A stretch of DNA of 64,000 nt from Rhizobium sp. EC-SD404 (GCF_902498825.1 NZ_LR701459.1:1122001-1186000); one strand, 5' to 3'. Counted from the first letter of the stretch, positions 1 to 8,779 are shown. Program-made: numbers and translations. Notes: a model not told the origin generated them from the letters alone.

Positions 1-1
1 T

Positions 2-709
2 GCGCCGATCGCCAAGCAGATCGTGACGCGCGCCAACCAATCGATCGGCGAGTTCGGCCCGATCTTCGAGGCGCTCGGCATGACGGGCGGCACGGATGTG
101 GAGAAGATCCAGGCCTCGATGGACGCCCGATGCGACGCGACGCCCCAGGCCGAGCGGCAACGTGAAGCGATTCGCCAGGCGATCGCCTTCAAGAAATACG
201 AGTTCGACGCACACGGCGTGGAGATGAACCAGCGCTACAAATCGAGTGCAACGGTGACGGAAGGCCAGATGGAACCGGCCTTCGAACTGGACGCCGAACT
301 GCACTACCAGCCGACGACATGGCCGGGTGCGCGCATTCCCCATTGCTGGATCTACGACCAGGCGGGCAAGAAGCACTCGACGCTTGATCTCACCGGCAAG
401 GGCCGCTTCACGATCCTCACCGGCATTTCCGGCGAGGGCTGGGCTGCCGCGGCGGCCAAGGCCGGCAAGGCGCTCGGCATCGATATAGCAACGGTCGTCA
501 TCGGTCCGCGCCGCACCTACATCGACCATGAGGGCGAGTGGGCGCGCGCCCGCGAAGTCGGCGACAGTGGTTGCGTTCTCGTGCGGCCCGACCAGCACGT
601 GGCTTGGCGGGCAGAGGAAATGGTAGCCGATCCGGCGGGCGAACTCACCCGGGTACTTTCGACCATCCTCGATCGCAACAGCGCGGCCGCCAGACAGGCA
701 GCGGAGTAA
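2..709 (+). CDS. FAD-dependent aromatic hydroxylase, C-terminal part (cut by window start)
   Basis: This reading frame is open to the left edge, so only about 235 C-terminal residues are visible. They match the tail of the phenol/2,4-dichlorophenol/resorcinol hydroxylase family: the end of the substrate-binding domain (including HYQPTTWPGARIPHCWI) followed by the thioredoxin-like C-terminal domain from LTGKGRFTIL onward. Such enzymes use NAD(P)H and O2 to hydroxylate phenols. The stop lies 5 bases before a hydroxyquinol-type dioxygenase, so the likely product is hydroxyquinol (for example from resorcinol); that substrate is an inference. The FAD-binding GxGxxG motif lies outside the window. 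Confidence 0.8.
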   Translation, partial: APIAKQIVTRANQSIGEFGPIFEALGMTGGTDVEKIQASMDARCDATPQAERQREAIRQAIAFKKYEFDAHGVEMNQRYKSSATVTEGQMEPAFELDAELHYQPTTWPGARIPHCWIYDQAGKKHSTLDLTGKGRFTILTGISGEGWAAAAAKAGKALGIDIATVVIGPRRTYIDHEGEWARAREVGDSGCVLVRPDQHVAWRAEEMVADPAGELTRVLSTILDRNSAAARQAAE

Positions 710-714
710 GTCTG

Positions 715-1584
715 ATGAGCGAAGAATTCGGTATCGACTATTTCACGGAAGGCCGATCCGAGGAGGTCGTCAACGCGCGCATGGCAGCGGACATCGATCC
801 GCGGCTCGCCACCGTCATGGCCTCTCTCGTCAAGCACCTGCACGCCTTTGCCAAGGATGTGGAACTGACGCAGCCAGAATGGGCGGCCGCGATCGACTTC
901 CTGACCCGGACGGGCCAGATGTGCGACGGCAATCGGCAGGAGTTCATCCTGCTCAGCGACGTGCTGGGCTTCTCGATGCTCGTCGACGCGATTAACCATC
1001 GCCGCCCCTCGGGCGCGACGGAAAACACGGTGCTTGGGCCGTTCCATGTGCCGGACGCCCCCCGCTATCCGATGGGGCACAATATCAGCCTTGATGGCGA
1101 GGGCGAGGGCTGCCTTTTCGAGGGCCGCGTTCTCGACCTCGACGGCAACCCCATCGAAGGTGCGACGATCGATGTCTGGTCGGACAATGCCGAGGGCTAT
1201 TACGACGTCCAGCAGCCGGACATTCAGCCCAAATGGAACAATCGCGGCATCTTCATTACCGGACCTGACGGCGCCTACAGCTTTCGTGGCATCCGCCCGG
1301 TGTCCTATCCGATCCCGGATGATGGCCCCGTCGGCCAGATGCTGACGGCTCTGGGGCGCCATCCGAACCGCCCTGCGCACATGCACTTCCTGGTGGGCGC
1401 GCCTGGCTACGCCACCATCGTGACGCACACCTTCGTGGACGGCGATCGCTGGCTGTCCTCCGACGCCGTCTTCGGCGTCAAAGCCTCTCTGATCGCAGCG
1501 ATCGAGAAGGGCAGGCCGGGCGACACCGACTGGCTCTCCCGCTTCGATTTCGTGATGAACAGGCTCGGATCGAGCACGGACTGA
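715..1584 (+). CDS. intradiol ring-cleavage dioxygenase, hydroxyquinol 1,2-dioxygenase type
   Basis: A 289-residue protein with the N-terminal helical domain of catechol/hydroxyquinol dioxygenases (residues 20-100) and the catalytic beta-sandwich. The four Fe(III) ligands can be placed: Tyr163 (in GYYDVQ), Tyr198 (in SYPIP), His222 and His224 (in RPAHMHF). It would cleave hydroxyquinol to maleylacetate, acting in the cytoplasm. The start at 715 was chosen over an upstream in-frame ATG because it follows the hydroxylase stop by 5 bases and begins at the family's usual N terminus. Family assignment is firm; preference for hydroxyquinol over catechol rests on the hydroxylase neighbour and overall resemblance. 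Confidence 0.85.
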   Translation: MSEEFGIDYFTEGRSEEVVNARMAADIDPRLATVMASLVKHLHAFAKDVELTQPEWAAAIDFLTRTGQMCDGNRQEFILLSDVLGFSMLVDAINHRRPSGATENTVLGPFHVPDAPRYPMGHNISLDGEGEGCLFEGRVLDLDGNPIEGATIDVWSDNAEGYYDVQQPDIQPKWNNRGIFITGPDGAYSFRGIRPVSYPIPDDGPVGQMLTALGRHPNRPAHMHFLVGAPGYATIVTHTFVDGDRWLSSDAVFGVKASLIAAIEKGRPGDTDWLSRFDFVMNRLGSSTD

Positions 1585-1676
1585 TCGTCGGCTCGAAACG
1601 TCGGACACTGGGCGAGCACTGGTCCCAAGAATGGTTCCGCCTATAGACCGCGACGAGGCTGCATTTCGAACATGTT

Positions 1677-1710
1677 AAAACGGCGAACCCATTGGCGAGC
1701 GCGCCGTTTT
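1677..1710. terminator. bidirectional intrinsic terminator between convergent genes
   Basis: The 9-base arms AAAACGGCG (1677-1685) and CGCCGTTTT (1702-1710) pair perfectly around a 16-base loop. A-run and T-run flanks lie on either side, so the structure can end transcription from the dioxygenase gene and from the converging SDR gene. Confidence 0.7.
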
Positions 1711-1763
1711 GCAGAGCCTATGCGCGAGCGAACGTTCCCGTCAGATCGCGCTAATTGGTGGCA

Positions 1764-2525
1764 TCAGAACTGAACGCCACGCGTCAGCGCGCCATCGATC
1801 ACGAGGTTGGTTCCGGTGATGAAGCTCGCGGCAGGGCTTGCGAGGAACACGGTGCCGTTGGCGATTTCCTGGGGCGTCGCCATCCGTCCGGTCGGGTTCA
1901 GCCCAAGCGCGGTCTTATAGAGCTCGGGATTGCCGGTCTCGATCTGCTGCCAGATGCCGCCTTCGAAATAAGTGTTGCCTGGAGATACTGAATTGGCGCG
2001 GATCATCTTGCCGGCCAGCTGATAGGCGAGCCCCTGCGTATAGTGGATGATCGCCGCTTTCATCGTGCCATAGGGGCCGGCGGCAAAATCGATTTCTCGG
2101 CCTGAGACGCTGGAAATCGTGACGATCGAAGCCTTGCCGCTGTTTTCGAGAAACGGCATCGCCGCGTCGACCAGATTGACCGTGCCCAGCATGTCCGTCT
2201 CGAACGACTTGCGCCAGCTTTCTTCATCCGGCCCGATGGAGAGCGCGCTGACATTGGCGATGACGATGTCGATCCCGCCGAATTCAGAGGCGACGGACGC
2301 GACGAAATCCCGAAGCGCAGGGCCGTCCGAAACGTCGACAGCTGAGCCGGTCGCACGAACGCCCTTGGCGGTCAGCGCCTGAACCGTGGGGCCGATGTCG
2401 CCGGCGCTGCGCGCGCAGATTGCGACGTCGGCGCCTTCGGAAGCCAGTGTTTCGGCAATCGCCCGGCCAATTCCCTTGGTGCCGCCGGTGACGATGGCGC
2501 GCAGCCCCTTCAAGCCCAGATCCAT
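1764..2525 (-). CDS. short-chain dehydrogenase/reductase (SDR, FabG-like)
   Basis: A 253-residue classical SDR. It has the NAD(P)-binding motif TGGTKGIG near residue 13, a conserved NVS-type segment, the catalytic Ser in TISSVSG, the Tyr-x3-Lys pair in PYGTMK, and the usual SPG motif after the active site. It would oxidise an alcohol or reduce a ketone in the cytoplasm; the substrate cannot be read from sequence. The start has a good Shine-Dalgarno (AAGGGAG). The gene converges on the hydroxyquinol dioxygenase and is divergent from the amide operon, so a role in aromatic or amide metabolism is only possible. Confidence 0.85.
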   Translation of the reverse strand: MDLGLKGLRAIVTGGTKGIGRAIAETLASEGADVAICARSAGDIGPTVQALTAKGVRATGSAVDVSDGPALRDFVASVASEFGGIDIVIANVSALSIGPDEESWRKSFETDMLGTVNLVDAAMPFLENSGKASIVTISSVSGREIDFAAGPYGTMKAAIIHYTQGLAYQLAGKMIRANSVSPGNTYFEGGIWQQIETGNPELYKTALGLNPTGRMATPQEIANGTVFLASPAASFITGTNLVIDGALTRGVQF

Positions 2526-2776
2526 GATGATCTCCCTTTAAAAATGTTCTGATTTTGACGGTTCGGTTCCGGCATCGAGAGCGCCGACGTGAGGCGCGGG
2601 CTCTGGTGCGGACGGCACAGCGTTGGGCCGATGACGGATGCAAGTCGCACCCGCAATGCGGGTAATGTCCGCGAAATCGCCGGTGGACGCAAGCGTCGTC
2701 TGGCGCGCATTTTCATTGCGAATCTTACGCTAGGGTTGCTTGACAAGATAAGGATGTTGCGAGAAGCTGAATATTA

Positions 2777-2807
2777 GGCGCAGAGCAAGGATGCTCAATT
2801 TTGCGCC
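2777..2807 (+). promoter_or_regulatory. candidate ANTAR-target hairpin in the amide-operon leader
   Basis: The outer arms GGCGCA (2777-2782) and TGCGCC (2802-2807) enclose the inner stem GAGC/GCTC (2783-2786 and 2793-2796). The inner stem closes a six-base loop, AAGGAT, with A at position 1 and G at position 4. That is the loop signature known for RNA targets of ANTAR antiterminators. It lies about 30 bases upstream of an intrinsic terminator and ahead of genes encoding AmiC- and AmiR-like proteins. A TTGACA-like -35 box occurs at 2740-2745 but no convincing -10 box follows. A second ANTAR hairpin could not be assigned with confidence. Confidence 0.5.
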
Positions 2808-2838
2808 AAAGATTTCACATCAGGACTATGGCGACGCC

Positions 2839-2875
2839 GCCCGCAGCACATGTGCTGACGGGCTGTTTTTGTTTT
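2839..2875 (+). terminator. intrinsic terminator in the leader upstream of amiC (attenuator)
   Basis: The stem GCCCGCAGCA (2839-2848) pairs with TGCTG-A-CGGGC (2853-2863), with one bulged A and a CATG loop. The T-rich tract TGTTTTTGTTTT (2864-2875) follows. The structure ends only 10 bases before the amiC start and there is no upstream gene on this strand for it to terminate. It is therefore best read as an attenuator that AmiR-type antitermination would overcome when amide is present. Confidence 0.65.
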
Positions 2876-2885
2876 GGGATTGCGA

Positions 2886-4088
2886 ATGACGGTTCCCACA
2901 TACCCGATCGGCATACTTGTTTCCACGACCGGTACCTATGGCACCGTCGGGCGCTCCATGCTGAACGGGGCGTTGCTCGCCTGCTCCGAAGTAAACGCCG
3001 ACGGCGCCATCCGGCTGGAGCCCGTGCACCGCGACCCCGCCGGGCAGCCGGCAGCCTATGCGGACGCGGCCCAAAGCATGATCGACGAAGGGATGCGCCA
3101 TATCGTCGGCTGTTACACCTCGTCGAGCCGCAAGGAGGTCATACCGCTCGTCGAGAAACACGATGCGCTGCTTTGGTATCCGACCCATTACGAAGGCTTC
3201 GAGAGTTCGACAAACGTGGTCTATACGGGTGCCGCGCCCAACCACCACATGTCTCCACTGGTCGACTACCTGATCGACAATCACGGCGCCCGCGCGTTCT
3301 GCGTCGGGTCGAACTACATCTGGGCCTGGGAAAGCAACCGCATCCTGCGCGACTGCATTCACGCCAAGGGCGGCGTGACGATTGCGGAGCGTTATCTGGC
3401 CGTCGGCGAATGCGATGTCGATCAGGTCATCGATATGATCTTCGACAGCGAACCGGACTTCGTGTTCAACACGCTCATCGGCGGTTCGGCCTACGCGTTC
3501 TTCGAGAAATTCCGTCGCGCCTGCGTCGAGCGCGGCATCGACCAGGCTGCTCGCTATCCGGTTGCCAGCTGCAATCTCTCCGAACCCGACCTGTCGGAAA
3601 TCGCCGTCGACTGCCGTGACGGACATCTGAGCTCGAGCGTCTACTTCGCTTCGCTCGAGAGCGCCGAAAACAGGCGCTTCGTCAACGACTATCACGCGCA
3701 GTTCCCGCAAGGACCGGCGATCTCCGCAGAAGGCGAGGCGGCCTATATCGCGACCCATCTTCTCGCCAAGGCACTCGCCATCGCCGGGTCGGAAGCGTGC
3801 GGCGATGTCTACGCCGCAGTTGCGGGTCTCGCCATGCAGGCGCCGCAGGGTCGGGTCGCGATCGATCGCGAAACGCATCACGCCTTCCTCACGCCGCGCC
3901 TCGGCCTGTCGCGTGCCGACGGCGCCTTCGACATCGTTGCCGAAGCGCGCGCGGCTGTCCGGCCGGACCCGTACATGGTCCGCGCGTCGCAGCCCCTGCA
4001 GCACGCTCCCGCCGTTTCATCTCAAGGACAAACCGCAAGGCCCAGCCAAAGGCCCAATTTGAGGCCCAATTTGAGGATTGTGCCATGA
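2886..4088 (+). CDS. amiC: AmiC-like amide sensor (periplasmic-binding-protein fold, no signal peptide)
   Basis: A 400-residue type I periplasmic-binding-protein fold related to AmiC of Pseudomonas aeruginosa and to urea/short-chain-amide binding proteins. It starts directly with the first beta strand (YPIGILVSTTGTYG) and lacks a signal peptide, as expected for a cytoplasmic amide sensor that sequesters AmiR. The start at ATG 2886 was preferred over the in-frame TTG at 2874 because it gives the family N terminus. The stop overlaps the AmiR-like gene (ATGA), suggesting translational coupling and complex formation. The last ~35 residues are low complexity and rich in Gln, Pro and Arg. Confidence 0.85.
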   Translation: MTVPTYPIGILVSTTGTYGTVGRSMLNGALLACSEVNADGAIRLEPVHRDPAGQPAAYADAAQSMIDEGMRHIVGCYTSSSRKEVIPLVEKHDALLWYPTHYEGFESSTNVVYTGAAPNHHMSPLVDYLIDNHGARAFCVGSNYIWAWESNRILRDCIHAKGGVTIAERYLAVGECDVDQVIDMIFDSEPDFVFNTLIGGSAYAFFEKFRRACVERGIDQAARYPVASCNLSEPDLSEIAVDCRDGHLSSSVYFASLESAENRRFVNDYHAQFPQGPAISAEGEAAYIATHLLAKALAIAGSEACGDVYAAVAGLAMQAPQGRVAIDRETHHAFLTPRLGLSRADGAFDIVAEARAAVRPDPYMVRASQPLQHAPAVSSQGQTARPSQRPNLRPNLRIVP

Positions 4089-4738
4089 CCGCCCCCCGCT
4101 TCGTGCAGAATTTCAGTCAATGCCGGGCGACCATCGTATCGCGCGATGCCCGCGCCCTCGACATGCTGGAGCGCACATTGATGAAGCTCGGCCTGGCGGT
4201 CGCCTATGCGGTGCTGGACGGCGACAAGGCCAGTCTCGGTGCCGAAACGCTTGAAGCAGGGCGGGACATTCTTTTCGTCGACGGCGATCTCGACAGTCCG
4301 CTCGATATTCCCGTCACCGCGGTCGGAGAAAACCCGATCGTGCCGGTCGTCGGCCTGATCGGCGTCGAGGCGCCGAGCCGCCTGCGGCAGCTCGTGCAGA
4401 TGGGCGCCAGCGCCTATCTCCGCAAGCCCGTCCATGGCGCGACGGTCTACTCCGCGCTGGTGCTCGGCGTGAATGCGTTCAACCGCAAGCAGACGCTCGA
4501 ACAGTGCCTGGAAACGCACGAAACGCGGCGGCGCCAGCGACGCTACGTCATCAAGGCCGTCATCGAGATCATGCGCTCCGACGATGTGGACGACGACGAA
4601 GCCTACGCACGGCTTCGCCGGATGAGCATGCGCAACCGCATGAGCGTGGAAGACTTCTGTGAACACTTCGTCCGGCTGCGGGCGATGGTGAACCCGCGCG
4701 ATTCAAGCCCCGACAGAAGGCGCGAGATCGCGACGTAA
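4085..4738 (+). CDS. amiR: AmiR-like ANTAR-domain transcription antiterminator
   Basis: A 217-residue protein with an N-terminal pseudo-receiver domain (about 1-130), a linking coiled coil and a C-terminal ANTAR RNA-binding domain (about 150-210, with the conserved three-helix pattern ending in VEDFCEHFVRLRAM). In the known ami system AmiR binds leader RNA and prevents termination; AmiC holds it inactive without amide. The start was set at the ATG overlapping the amiC stop because the longer upstream reading frame is out-of-frame amiC sequence. The leader 1.2 kb upstream carries matching RNA structures. Confidence 0.9.
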   Translation: MTAPRFVQNFSQCRATIVSRDARALDMLERTLMKLGLAVAYAVLDGDKASLGAETLEAGRDILFVDGDLDSPLDIPVTAVGENPIVPVVGLIGVEAPSRLRQLVQMGASAYLRKPVHGATVYSALVLGVNAFNRKQTLEQCLETHETRRRQRRYVIKAVIEIMRSDDVDDDEAYARLRRMSMRNRMSVEDFCEHFVRLRAMVNPRDSSPDRRREIAT

Positions 4739-4759
4739 AACCCCAAGAGGAGACTGCAT

Positions 4760-6016
4760 ATGAACGGAAGAATGAAAAACGTCGCATTCGCGGCGGCGGG
4801 TTCGCTCGCCCTGATTTCAGGGCAGTTGCCCACAGCGGCGCTGGCCCAGGAAGGCGAGCCGATCAAGGTCGGCGTGCTTGAGGATCAGTCGGGCGACTTC
4901 GCGGCCGCGACCATGGTCAAGGTCCACGCGATTGAGCTTGCCGCCGAAGAGATCAACGAGGCAGGCGGGATTGCCGGACGTCCGGTCGAGCTGGTCATCT
5001 ACGACACGCAGTCCGACAACACGCGCTACCAGGAATTCATGCGCCGCGTGCTCCAGCGCGACCAGGTCGACGTTGTGTTCGCCGGGTTCTCGTCCGCCTC
5101 GCGTGAGGCCTACCGGCCGATCGTCAACCAGTTCGACGGCTTCGCCTTCTACAACAACCAGTATGAAGGCGGTGTCTGCGACGCGAACATGGTGGTGACG
5201 GGCGCGGTGCCCGAGCAGCAATTCTCGACGCTCATTCCGTGGATGATGGAAGAGTTCGGCCCGAACGTCTACACGATCGCCGCAGACTACAATTTCGGTC
5301 AGATCTCCGCCGAATGGGTCCGCAATATCGTTGCCGAGAACGGCGGCACCATGGCGGGTGAAGAGTTCATCCCGCTCGGCGTCTCGCAGTTCTCCCAGAC
5401 GATTCAAAACATCCAGGCGGCCCAGCCGGACTTTGTCGTGACGCTGCTCGTCGGCACTGCGCAGGCCTCCTATTACGAACAGGCGGCATCGGCCGATCTG
5501 GCTCTGCCGATGGCGTCTTCGGTCAACGTCGGTCAGGGTTATGAGCACAAGCGCTTCACGCCGCCGTCGCTCGCCAACATGTTCGTGACGACCAACTACA
5601 TCGAAGAAGTCGATACGCCCGCAAGCGCCGATTTCCTCGAGCGGTTCCGCGCCAAGTTCCCGGACGAGCCTTACATCAACCAGGAAGCGGCCAACTCCTA
5701 CATCGCGCTCAATCTCTACAAGCAGATGGTGGAACGCGCCGAAGGATCGACCGACCGTGAAGAACTGCGCTCCGTGATCGCTGAAGGCGATGTCTGCTTC
5801 GACGGACCGTCCGGCAATGTCTGCATCGATCCGAAGAGCCAGCACATGTCCCACACGATCTATCTGGCCAAGGTCGAGGAGGATCACTCGATCTCCTTCC
5901 CGACCGTGTGGGAAGACATCAAGCCCTACTGGCTTGGCGAAGCCGGTTGCGACCTGACGGTCAGCGACCCGAGCGAGCAGTACACGCCGTCGAGCCCTCC
6001 GACTGCCGCCAACTGA
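4760..6016 (+). CDS. urea/short-chain-amide ABC transporter, periplasmic binding protein
   Basis: A 418-residue type I solute-binding protein of the UrtA/FmdD/AmiC family. A Sec signal peptide (basic MNGRMK start, then a hydrophobic stretch) is probably cleaved after ALA near residue 29. The mature part begins with PIKVGVLEDQSGDFA, typical of the family. It captures substrate in the periplasm for the following permease and ATPase subunits. A strong Shine-Dalgarno (AGAGGAG) precedes the start. The neighbouring amidase and AmiC/AmiR pair argue that short amides or formamide are carried, although urea cannot be excluded. Confidence 0.88.
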   Translation: MNGRMKNVAFAAAGSLALISGQLPTAALAQEGEPIKVGVLEDQSGDFAAATMVKVHAIELAAEEINEAGGIAGRPVELVIYDTQSDNTRYQEFMRRVLQRDQVDVVFAGFSSASREAYRPIVNQFDGFAFYNNQYEGGVCDANMVVTGAVPEQQFSTLIPWMMEEFGPNVYTIAADYNFGQISAEWVRNIVAENGGTMAGEEFIPLGVSQFSQTIQNIQAAQPDFVVTLLVGTAQASYYEQAASADLALPMASSVNVGQGYEHKRFTPPSLANMFVTTNYIEEVDTPASADFLERFRAKFPDEPYINQEAANSYIALNLYKQMVERAEGSTDREELRSVIAEGDVCFDGPSGNVCIDPKSQHMSHTIYLAKVEEDHSISFPTVWEDIKPYWLGEAGCDLTVSDPSEQYTPSSPPTAAN

Positions 6017-6027
6017 TCGCTTGAAAA

Positions 6028-6055
6028 GCGGCCCGGCATCCCATCGCCGGGCCGC
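6028..6055 (+). promoter_or_regulatory. strong intercistronic hairpin after the binding-protein gene
   Basis: A perfect 10-base stem, GCGGCCCGGC (6028-6037) with GCCGGGCCGC (6046-6055), has an 8-base loop and no T-run. Hairpins in this position commonly protect the 3' end of binding-protein mRNA and lower expression of downstream membrane subunits. That role is inferred here. Confidence 0.55.
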
Positions 6056-6090
6056 GACCTACCTCCAGCCCGTTTGGGACGTGTCAGTTC

Positions 6091-6963
6091 ATGGAATTTC
6101 TTAGTTCACTCTTTGCCGCCTTCTACCAGTTCGGCGACGCCTTCGCTTTTCTGGTGCTGTCGGCCTGCGGTCTCGCCATCATCTTCGGCATGATGGGCGT
6201 CATCAATCTCGCCCACGGCGAATTCATCATGTGCGGCGCCTACGTGACCGTGATGGCGACGCGCGCAGGCATTCCCTTGCCGCTCTCCATCCTTCTGGGC
6301 TCGCTCGTGGCCGGCATCATCGGCATGGCGCTGGAGCGCCTGGTGATCCGCCATCTCTACGGACGGCCGCTGGACACGATCGTCGCCACGTGGGGCGTCA
6401 GCCTGATCGCGACGCAAGGCACGCTCATCGTGCTCGGATCGACCATGCAGGGCGTCGGCACGCCGCTCGGCTCGTTCGTCGTCGGTAATCTGTCCTTCTC
6501 AACCTACCGCATCGTCCTCATTTTCGCGGCCCTTGCCGTGCTCGGCGGTCTTTATCTGCTGTTCAACAAGACGCGTTTCGGCATCCTCGCCCGCGCGACC
6601 ATTCAGGTGTCGCACATGGCGGAAGGCCTCGGCGTCAACACCCGTCATGTCTACGCGCTGACCTTCGGTCTCGGCGCGGCGCTGGCCGGACTGACCGGCG
6701 GGCTCTACGCGCCGACCATGACGATGGTGCCTACCATGGGGGCGACCTTCATCGTCGAAGCCTTCGTAACGGTGGTCGTCGGTGGCGCGGATGTCTTCCT
6801 CGGCACAGCCCCGGCCGCCGTCGTCCTTGCCGTCGTGAAGGCGGGCATGACGTCGTGGCAAGGCCAACTCTTCGGACAGATCGCGCTTCTCGTCGCAGTC
6901 ATCCTGGTCATCCGGCTGCTGCCACGCGGCATCTCCGGCTTCATTCTCAAGGAACGTGCCTGA
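6091..6963 (+). CDS. urea/amide-type ABC transporter permease 1 (LivH/UrtB family)
   Basis: A 290-residue integral membrane protein of the branched-chain-amino-acid permease family, with about eight hydrophobic helices. The conserved stretch IFGMMGVINLAHGEFIMCGAY lies near residues 29-50 and the cytoplasmic coupling region contains EGLGVN. It pairs with the next gene to form the inner-membrane channel. Its stop shares one base with the next start (TGATG), so the two are translationally coupled. The Shine-Dalgarno is weak and the gene lies 75 bases after the binding-protein gene, beyond the hairpin, consistent with lower synthesis than that protein. Confidence 0.88.
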   Translation: MEFLSSLFAAFYQFGDAFAFLVLSACGLAIIFGMMGVINLAHGEFIMCGAYVTVMATRAGIPLPLSILLGSLVAGIIGMALERLVIRHLYGRPLDTIVATWGVSLIATQGTLIVLGSTMQGVGTPLGSFVVGNLSFSTYRIVLIFAALAVLGGLYLLFNKTRFGILARATIQVSHMAEGLGVNTRHVYALTFGLGAALAGLTGGLYAPTMTMVPTMGATFIVEAFVTVVVGGADVFLGTAPAAVVLAVVKAGMTSWQGQLFGQIALLVAVILVIRLLPRGISGFILKERA

Positions 6964-8060
6964 TGACGCTCAGTGACGTGCAACCCCGGCGGCGCTCGCG
7001 CCTTGCCGCCGCATTCAGCCGGCTGGAAGGCCCGCAGACGATGGGGCGGGGTCCGGGCTTCTGGGCTGGCTTCCTGGTCGTGGTCGCCCTGGCATCCGCC
7101 TATCCGCTTTTCTCCGATGGGTACACCGTCGGCAACACGGTCTACTTCTTCACCTGGACCTTCATGGCCATGGGGCTCAGCCTGATCTGGGGATATGGCG
7201 GCGCTCTCTCTTTCGGGCAGACGGCATTCTTCGGACTGGCGGGCTACACCTACGGCGTACTGACCATCAATATCGGCGCCGAGTACGGCTTCACGCTCGT
7301 CGCGCTTCTGCTTGCGATGCTGGTTGCCGGTGCGCTGGCTGCGCTCATCGGGTACTTCCTGTTCTTCGGCCGCATCACCGGCGTCTTTCTAGGCATCGTG
7401 ACGCTGTCGATCACGCTCGTCTTCGAGCGATTCATGGCCCAGACGGCCGGCCCGCAATGGGCGATCGGCTCGGCGAGGCTCAACGGCTACAACGGCATGA
7501 GCGGGATGCCGCCGCTCACCATTCCATGGCCGTCCGGGGACATCGTGCTCTATCCGGACATCGCGCTTTACTACGTGGTGCTGGGGCTCGTCGTTCTCGT
7601 CTATCTCGGTCTGCGCATGCTGGTGAATTCGCGCTTCGGCAACGTGCTGGTGGCGATCCGCGAGAACCCCGAGCGGGCCGAAATGCTGGGCTATGACATT
7701 CGCAAATATCAGCTCGGCGCCTTCGTCATCGGCGCCATGCTCGCCGGCCTGTCCGGCGTGCTCTATACGGCCTGGGGCCAGTACATCACGCCATCCAGCA
7801 TGAGCATTACGGCGGCAGCACTTCCCATCGTCTGGGTCGCCGTCGGCGGCCGCTCCGACCTGACGGCAACGCTCGTCGGCACGCTTGTGGTGCTCGGCGG
7901 CTTCCAGGCGCTGACCATCTATGGCAGCCAGTATGCGTTGATCGTCATGGGCGCGCTCTTGGTCGCAACGGTGCTCGTCGCGCCGGAGGGCATCATCGCG
8001 GCCATCTCAAAGCTGCCGGCGCGACTGAGGGCGCGGTCTCAGAAAGGGGAGGCGGTCTGA
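6963..8060 (+). CDS. urea/amide-type ABC transporter permease 2 (LivM/UrtC family)
   Basis: A 365-residue LivM-family permease with about ten hydrophobic segments. It includes the family signature ALSFGQTAFFGLAGY and the coupling-helix region AIRENPERAEMLGYD. The start at 6963 was chosen because it overlaps the previous stop and gives the expected cytoplasmic N terminus; an upstream in-frame start would lie inside the previous gene. It forms the second half of the inner-membrane channel. The stop overlaps the next start by one base. Confidence 0.88.
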   Translation: MTLSDVQPRRRSRLAAAFSRLEGPQTMGRGPGFWAGFLVVVALASAYPLFSDGYTVGNTVYFFTWTFMAMGLSLIWGYGGALSFGQTAFFGLAGYTYGVLTINIGAEYGFTLVALLLAMLVAGALAALIGYFLFFGRITGVFLGIVTLSITLVFERFMAQTAGPQWAIGSARLNGYNGMSGMPPLTIPWPSGDIVLYPDIALYYVVLGLVVLVYLGLRMLVNSRFGNVLVAIRENPERAEMLGYDIRKYQLGAFVIGAMLAGLSGVLYTAWGQYITPSSMSITAAALPIVWVAVGGRSDLTATLVGTLVVLGGFQALTIYGSQYALIVMGALLVATVLVAPEGIIAAISKLPARLRARSQKGEAV

Positions 8061-8779
8061 TGGCGCTTCTCCGCACCAGCGGTCTCAACAAGCATTTCGG
8101 CGGGCTGCACGTCACCAACGACGTGAACTTCGATCTGCAGGCGGGCGAGATCCATTGCCTGATCGGCCCGAACGGGGCCGGTAAGAGCACGCTCTTCCGC
8201 CTGATCCTCGGCGAGCACCTACCCTCCAGCGGCACGATCCATTACGACGGCACCGACATCACGACGGCCAAGCCGTTTCAGCGCATCCGCAAGGGCATCA
8301 GCGTCAAGTTCCAGGTGCCCGGCATCTTCAAGGCGCTGAACGTGCGCCAGAACCTTGAAATCGCCCTTCAGCACCATCTCGAAGGCCATTCGCTCGGTGA
8401 GGAAATCGATCGTCTTCTCGAGTTCCTGAACCTGACCGACGCTGCCGATCAGCTTGCCGGCAATCTCAGCCACGGCCAGAAGCAGTGGCTCGAAATCGGC
8501 ATGGCGATCAGCCTCAAGCCGAAGCTTCTGCTGCTCGACGAACCGACCGCCGGCATGACGCCGGACGAGACCTTCGCGACAGGCGAGATGGTGCAAAGGC
8601 TGAATGCCGACGGCGTGACGGTTCTGGCCGTAGAGCACGACATGGCGTTCGTTAGGCAGATCGCGCAGCGCGTCACGGTCCTGCATTTCGGCCGTATCTT
8701 CGCTCAAGGCACGATTGACGAAATCGTAGCCGATGAGCGCGTCGCGGCGATCTATCTCGGCGAGGGCCACCATGACTGA
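8060..8779 (+). CDS. urea/amide-type ABC transporter ATPase 1 (LivG/UrtD family)
   Basis: A 239-residue ATP-binding subunit. The Walker A motif is GPNGAGKST, the signature is LSHGQKQWLEIG (His in place of the common second Gly, as in UrtD-type proteins), and Walker B is LLLLDEPTAGM. A His switch follows in AVEHDM. It energises import together with the next gene product at the cytoplasmic face of the permeases. The start shares a base with the previous stop, and its 3' end overlaps the next gene by 8 bases. Confidence 0.9.
   Translation: MALLRTSGLNKHFGGLHVTNDVNFDLQAGEIHCLIGPNGAGKSTLFRLILGEHLPSSGTIHYDGTDITTAKPFQRIRKGISVKFQVPGIFKALNVRQNLEIALQHHLEGHSLGEEIDRLLEFLNLTDAADQLAGNLSHGQKQWLEIGMAISLKPKLLLLDEPTAGMTPDETFATGEMVQRLNADGVTVLAVEHDMAFVRQIAQRVTVLHFGRIFAQGTIDEIVADERVAAIYLGEGHHD

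Noticed and set aside
517..1608. 363-codon open frame on the minus strand across the dioxygenase gene
   Set aside because: It is antisense to a dioxygenase with all catalytic residues, and its product has the His/Arg/Asp-rich composition typical of a high-GC shadow frame.
2740..2768. TTGACA-like -35 box as the amide-operon promoter
   Set aside because: No acceptable -10 box occurs at 16-18 bases; it was kept only as a remark in the leader entry.
2826..4004. 392-codon minus-strand frame antisense to the amiC-like gene
   Set aside because: The plus-strand gene has clear family similarity and coupling to amiR; the antisense product resembles no protein family.
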